In this document: piece by piece, positions 61,422 to 64,000 of the stretch
Layout: every line of letters begins with the position of its first letter
Position numbering within the stretch: the stretch's first letter is position 1
Notes under the pieces: model-generated
Seen by the model: only the letters and a program-made list of their open reading frames with translations
Database searches by the model: none
What the model was told of the DNA's origin: nothing
Made by a program: the position numbers and the translations under genes
NCBI RefSeq assembly: GCF_001007935.1
Contig: NZ_CP011451.1
Coordinates: 496,001-560,000 of the forward strand
Reading direction: 5' to 3'
Source of the DNA: Nitrosomonas communis
GTDB lineage: Bacteria; Pseudomonadota; Gammaproteobacteria; Burkholderiales; Nitrosomonadaceae
DNA length: 64,000 nt

Positions 61422-61809
61422 ATCCAGAACCCCACGTAAAGGTTATATCCAGATTATCCCCATGATTGATGTCATGTTCTTTCTGCTCGCGACATTTATG
61501 TTGGCTTCGTTATCCATGCAGAAGCTGGATTCTGTGCAAGTTAACTTACCTGAAGGTCAAGCCGAGAAACTTAGTACCGAAAAACCGGTAACTTTAACAT
61601 TGACCAAGAACAGTGAAATTTTTATCAATAAAGAATCTGTCACCCTTGATACTTTGGCTAGCACGCTCAAACCGCTGCTTCATGATGCCAAGCAAAAACT
61701 GATCGTTTCGGCAGATAATGAAGCACCACAGGGCATTGTGGTTCAGGCGATGCTTCGAGCGCGGAATGCGGGTGTGCAGCATTTTCTGATCGCGGTTCAG
61801 TATAAATAA
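61408..61809 (+). CDS. exbD: ExbD/TolR-type subunit
   Basis: A 133-residue protein: short basic start, one span (IIPMIDVMFFLLATFMLASL, about 17-36) with the essential Asp of the family (D21), and a periplasmic domain (VNLPEGQAEKLSTEKPVTLT ... IVVQAMLRARNAGVQHFLIA). Partner of ExbB. It overlaps exbB and is followed 40 bases later by the TonB-like gene. Confidence 0.92.
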   Translation: MKLRKSRTPRKGYIQIIPMIDVMFFLLATFMLASLSMQKLDSVQVNLPEGQAEKLSTEKPVTLTLTKNSEIFINKESVTLDTLASTLKPLLHDAKQKLIVSADNEAPQGIVVQAMLRARNAGVQHFLIAVQYK

Positions 61810-61849
61810 TTTATATTCCTTGATAAATAGTTTGATAAAGCCCATAGCG

Positions 61850-62743
61850 ATGAACAGCTTCAGAACAAGGGAAATTCGTTTGTGGTGGCCACTGCCACTG
61901 GCGCTGCTAATTTGGCTGATCATCATCTGGGCATTCGGTTTTTTTCTGACAGAGCCCGAAATCAAAGTCAGCATTGATATCCCTGACGCGATTGAAGCGG
62001 AATTTCTGGAACTTCCGGAACTCGCACAACCACAGGAACCTGCGCCGCCACCATCCAAAGGCATCGAGACACAGCCTCAGGATCAAGTACAGCAAGCAGA
62101 AATAGCACCAGATTTGGCAATGCCACCACTTCCGCGCACCAAGCCGCTCGCCCCCCCCATACCACCTCGTGTTAAGCAGGATACGACTGGAACGGTAAAA
62201 GCTACACCACCCAAGAAAGAAACCAAAACTAAGATTCCACAAAAAAAGGATGCCGCTGCACCGGCCGATTTATCGGAGTATATTAATCAGAGAAAAATGA
62301 AACAAAGTCGGCCAGCCGGTATTCTTGATGGGCTTGAGGACAACAAAGATACTAATACTAAACCTCAGCCCTCAGCGGAAGAGATCAGGATGGCGAAAGT
62401 TAAACGCAATTTACAAATACCTGGTACCAGTGGCGTTTTTCAGATTATCCATATTGGCCCGCGTTATGCGCAGTTCTCGTTTCGCGCCTGGACAACTGGC
62501 GACATCAATCCACGGCGGGAATTAATTGAAGTGAAAGCAGGACCGGACGGCGACATTGAACGTGCAATCATACGCAGGATGATCCAACTCATTCGTCAGT
62601 ATCATCAGGAAGACTTTAACTGGGAATCACCTCGCCTTAATCGCGTCGTTGTCCTGTCTGCACGCCCAGGAGATAGCGAGGGACTCGAAAATTTTTTAAT
62701 GCGCGAATTCTTTGGAGAACCTATTCCGCCTTATTTGCGTTAA
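61850..62743 (+). CDS. TonB-like energy transducer with atypical C-terminus
   Basis: About 297 residues from ATG 61850; a TTG at 61820 is in frame but less likely. One N-terminal span (PLPLALLIWLIIIWAFGFFL), then a Pro/Lys-rich periplasmic rod (about 50-175; QEPAPPPSK, PPLPRTKPLAPPIPPRVKQD), then a folded end of about 100 residues (GVFQIIHIGPRYAQFSFRAW). The layout is that of TonB, but the C-terminal domain lacks the usual YP motif and instead has paired acidic and arginine residues. Its place after exbB-exbD supports an energy-transducing role for a special receptor; TolA-like function is an alternative. Confidence 0.78.
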   Translation: MNSFRTREIRLWWPLPLALLIWLIIIWAFGFFLTEPEIKVSIDIPDAIEAEFLELPELAQPQEPAPPPSKGIETQPQDQVQQAEIAPDLAMPPLPRTKPLAPPIPPRVKQDTTGTVKATPPKKETKTKIPQKKDAAAPADLSEYINQRKMKQSRPAGILDGLEDNKDTNTKPQPSAEEIRMAKVKRNLQIPGTSGVFQIIHIGPRYAQFSFRAWTTGDINPRRELIEVKAGPDGDIERAIIRRMIQLIRQYHQEDFNWESPRLNRVVVLSARPGDSEGLENFLMREFFGEPIPPYLR

Positions 62744-62788
62744 GCATTAAAGCTCAGCTGAGCTAATTACCTTGATCGGCTAGGCGAA

Positions 62789-63463
62789 TTATTTCGCACC
62801 GAAGGGAATCTGAACTCCGATATTTGCAGCATGATTACCATTGTTAATATTCACGCCGCTGTTAAATTTGATTTTCGTCTTATTATTTGTGTGTATATAA
62901 TATATTGCTCCAACACTTCCTGTTGTATTAACTGTTGCACTTACCCCATGTCCACTTTTACCCGAAAAGCCACCACCGATTGAGTTCATTTGAAGTCCTG
63001 TTCCGTCATTCGAAAGATTGGTATCAAATGTGATAGTTCTCTTCAAATTATTGTGTGAGTAGTTTATTGTTCCATCTCGTCTTTCTATATTAACTGTAGC
63101 ATTTGCACCATGCCCATTTGTACTTGAAAAACTCCCACCAGCTGAGTTCATCAGAGGAGCCGCTTTATCATTCGAAAAATTACTATTAAATGTGACAGCT
63201 CCATTCGAATTTTTACGTGCATAATTTATTGTTCCCTCTCCTCTTTTTATATTAACTGTGGCATTTGCGCGATGTCCACTTATACTTGAAAAACCACCAC
63301 CAACTGAGTTCATCCGGTCTTGCATTCCGTCATTCGTAATATTGCTATCAAAAGTTACAGCTCCATTCGGCCCGGATTTAATTGGTATACGTATATTTTC
63401 GGCATTCACTACATTAAAAATTAACCACAAACTTAAACCGAAAATTTTCAAAGTGATATTCAA
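62789..63463 (-). CDS. exported protein of four beta-type repeats, unknown
   Basis: A 224-residue protein with a signal peptide (LKIFGLSLWLIFNVVNA, cleavage near residue 21). Three full units of about 54 residues and a fourth partial one follow. Each unit holds AVTFDSN-type, MNSVGGGFSS-type, GHGANATVNI-type and GTINYA-type stretches, suggesting repeated antiparallel beta strands. Asn, Gly and Ser make up a large share; no cysteine is present. It would be periplasmic or secreted. No family was recognised; the Gly-rich repeats faintly recall attacin-like peptides, but this is not supported. It converges with the TonB-like gene. Confidence 0.68.
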   Translation of the reverse strand: MNITLKIFGLSLWLIFNVVNAENIRIPIKSGPNGAVTFDSNITNDGMQDRMNSVGGGFSSISGHRANATVNIKRGEGTINYARKNSNGAVTFNSNFSNDKAAPLMNSAGGSFSSTNGHGANATVNIERRDGTINYSHNNLKRTITFDTNLSNDGTGLQMNSIGGGFSGKSGHGVSATVNTTGSVGAIYYIHTNNKTKIKFNSGVNINNGNHAANIGVQIPFGAK

Positions 63464-64000
63464 TGTTTAGACTCTCATCTAAAAATTCTAGAAAGTAGAC
63501 TTCAGAGTTTCAGTTTTAGAGAAGGAAAATACCTCAAAACCAAAAAGTGACAGAAAAGCTTAAAAAAATAGCAAAAAAATCGTTGCCGCTATTTTAAATC
63601 TATTTGTTTTTTTAAACTTTTAACATATTTAGAAAAGCAATCTCTATGACAAAATCTTATTTTACTCCTATAAGCCGCGATGAATCAAACACCCATGCTG
63701 CGTTCCCTAGTGAATTGGGTATGGAGAACATTTTAAGGCACCTCTAAAAATACCTAAAAAACCAAATTAACCTAAGTTAGAGCGATTTTATTGAATGTGC
63801 GAAGTTTTTCTGTCCAATAATCAGATTTCGCCTCAACTCATATTGCGGAAGCTGGCTGTGGCTGTGTTTTTCTGGATTTCTTTACGAGTTAACTCTTGAT
63901 TCACATTAACAACCTAAGTCCGCGTGAATGATTAAACCAGCAGAAGTTATGCACGGCTAGCCTATGACGTGGCGCCCGACAGGACGCGGCCTTGGATGTA
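63464..64000. other. right end of the window, no supported gene
   Basis: About 540 bases. The first 170 are AT-rich with long A and T runs and probably contain the promoter of the exported repeat protein. From about 63734 the phrase GGCACCTCTAAAAATACC, followed by sequence of different composition, looks like the end of an insertion sequence, but the transposase and other end would lie beyond the window. A short GC-rich stretch ends the window. Confidence 0.35.

Overview
The window looks like part of a betaproteobacterial chromosome, most plausibly an ammonia oxidiser of the Nitrosomonas type. That is an inference from protein style and gene order (nadK/recN divergent from hrcA-hemH, aspS-nudB, bfd beside a TonB receptor), not from a database search. 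Positions 1-35400 are the middle and right part of a Mu-like transposable prophage. Positions 35401-64000 are host chromosome.

Prophage. The window opens inside the early/middle region (a Mu gp16/GemA-like protein, then a Mor-family activator). A cargo block follows at about 0.9-7.7 kb: a nuclease-like protein, a complete type III restriction-modification pair (mod and res on the minus strand), the wreck of a ribbon-helix-helix gene and a small membrane protein. The late genes then run on the plus strand. They are a lysis cassette (amidase, SAR-type endolysin, nested Rz/Rz1 spanins, small coiled-coil membrane protein), DNA packaging and head genes of Mu type (DUF1804, terminase, DUF935 portal, gpF, gpI protease with an in-frame scaffold start, decoration protein, capsid), and a tail module. 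The tail module has no sheath or contractile baseplate genes and looks siphovirus-like: tail tube, a tail chaperone pair with a probable -1 frameshift, a 1000-residue tape measure and tail-tip genes. An adenine methyltransferase and a small minus-strand gene close the phage. The right end is placed at base 35400: two 22-bp direct repeats lead to a terminal CA, and immediately beyond it lies the 5' end of an interrupted ISAzo13-type transposase gene.

Most unusual feature. The head gene cluster is split between gpF and gpI by about 2.9 kb that has the architecture of integron gene cassettes. Two minus-strand genes are each closed by an attC-like site (16987-17085 and 14684-14793), and no integrase gene is in the window. 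The larger cassette gene encodes a 722-residue ABC-type ATPase with a CxxC zinc-hook motif and a C-terminal R-x3-E...H arrangement like that of the RloC/PrrC anticodon nucleases. The prophage therefore carries two separate defence-type loads: type III restriction-modification in the Mor-lysis interval, and an RloC-like cassette in the head operon.

Host part. After a PAS-domain protein, tRNA-Lys and aspS-nudB comes an iron cluster (bfd behind a Fur-like box, a bacterioferritin gene with four in-frame stops, a TonB-dependent siderophore receptor and an internally duplicated exported protein). Then come recN-nadK, hrcA-hemH, dapE, an mlaE-mlaF pair without mlaD, a YchJ-like protein, a POT peptide transporter, an MHS-type MFS carrier, a SemiSWEET and a 1-Cys peroxiredoxin. 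An exbB-exbD-tonB-like operon follows, which could energise the receptor, and the window ends with an exported repeat protein. Three copies of a hairpin-forming repeat of about 100 bp (46222, 54754, 56994) lie between host genes.
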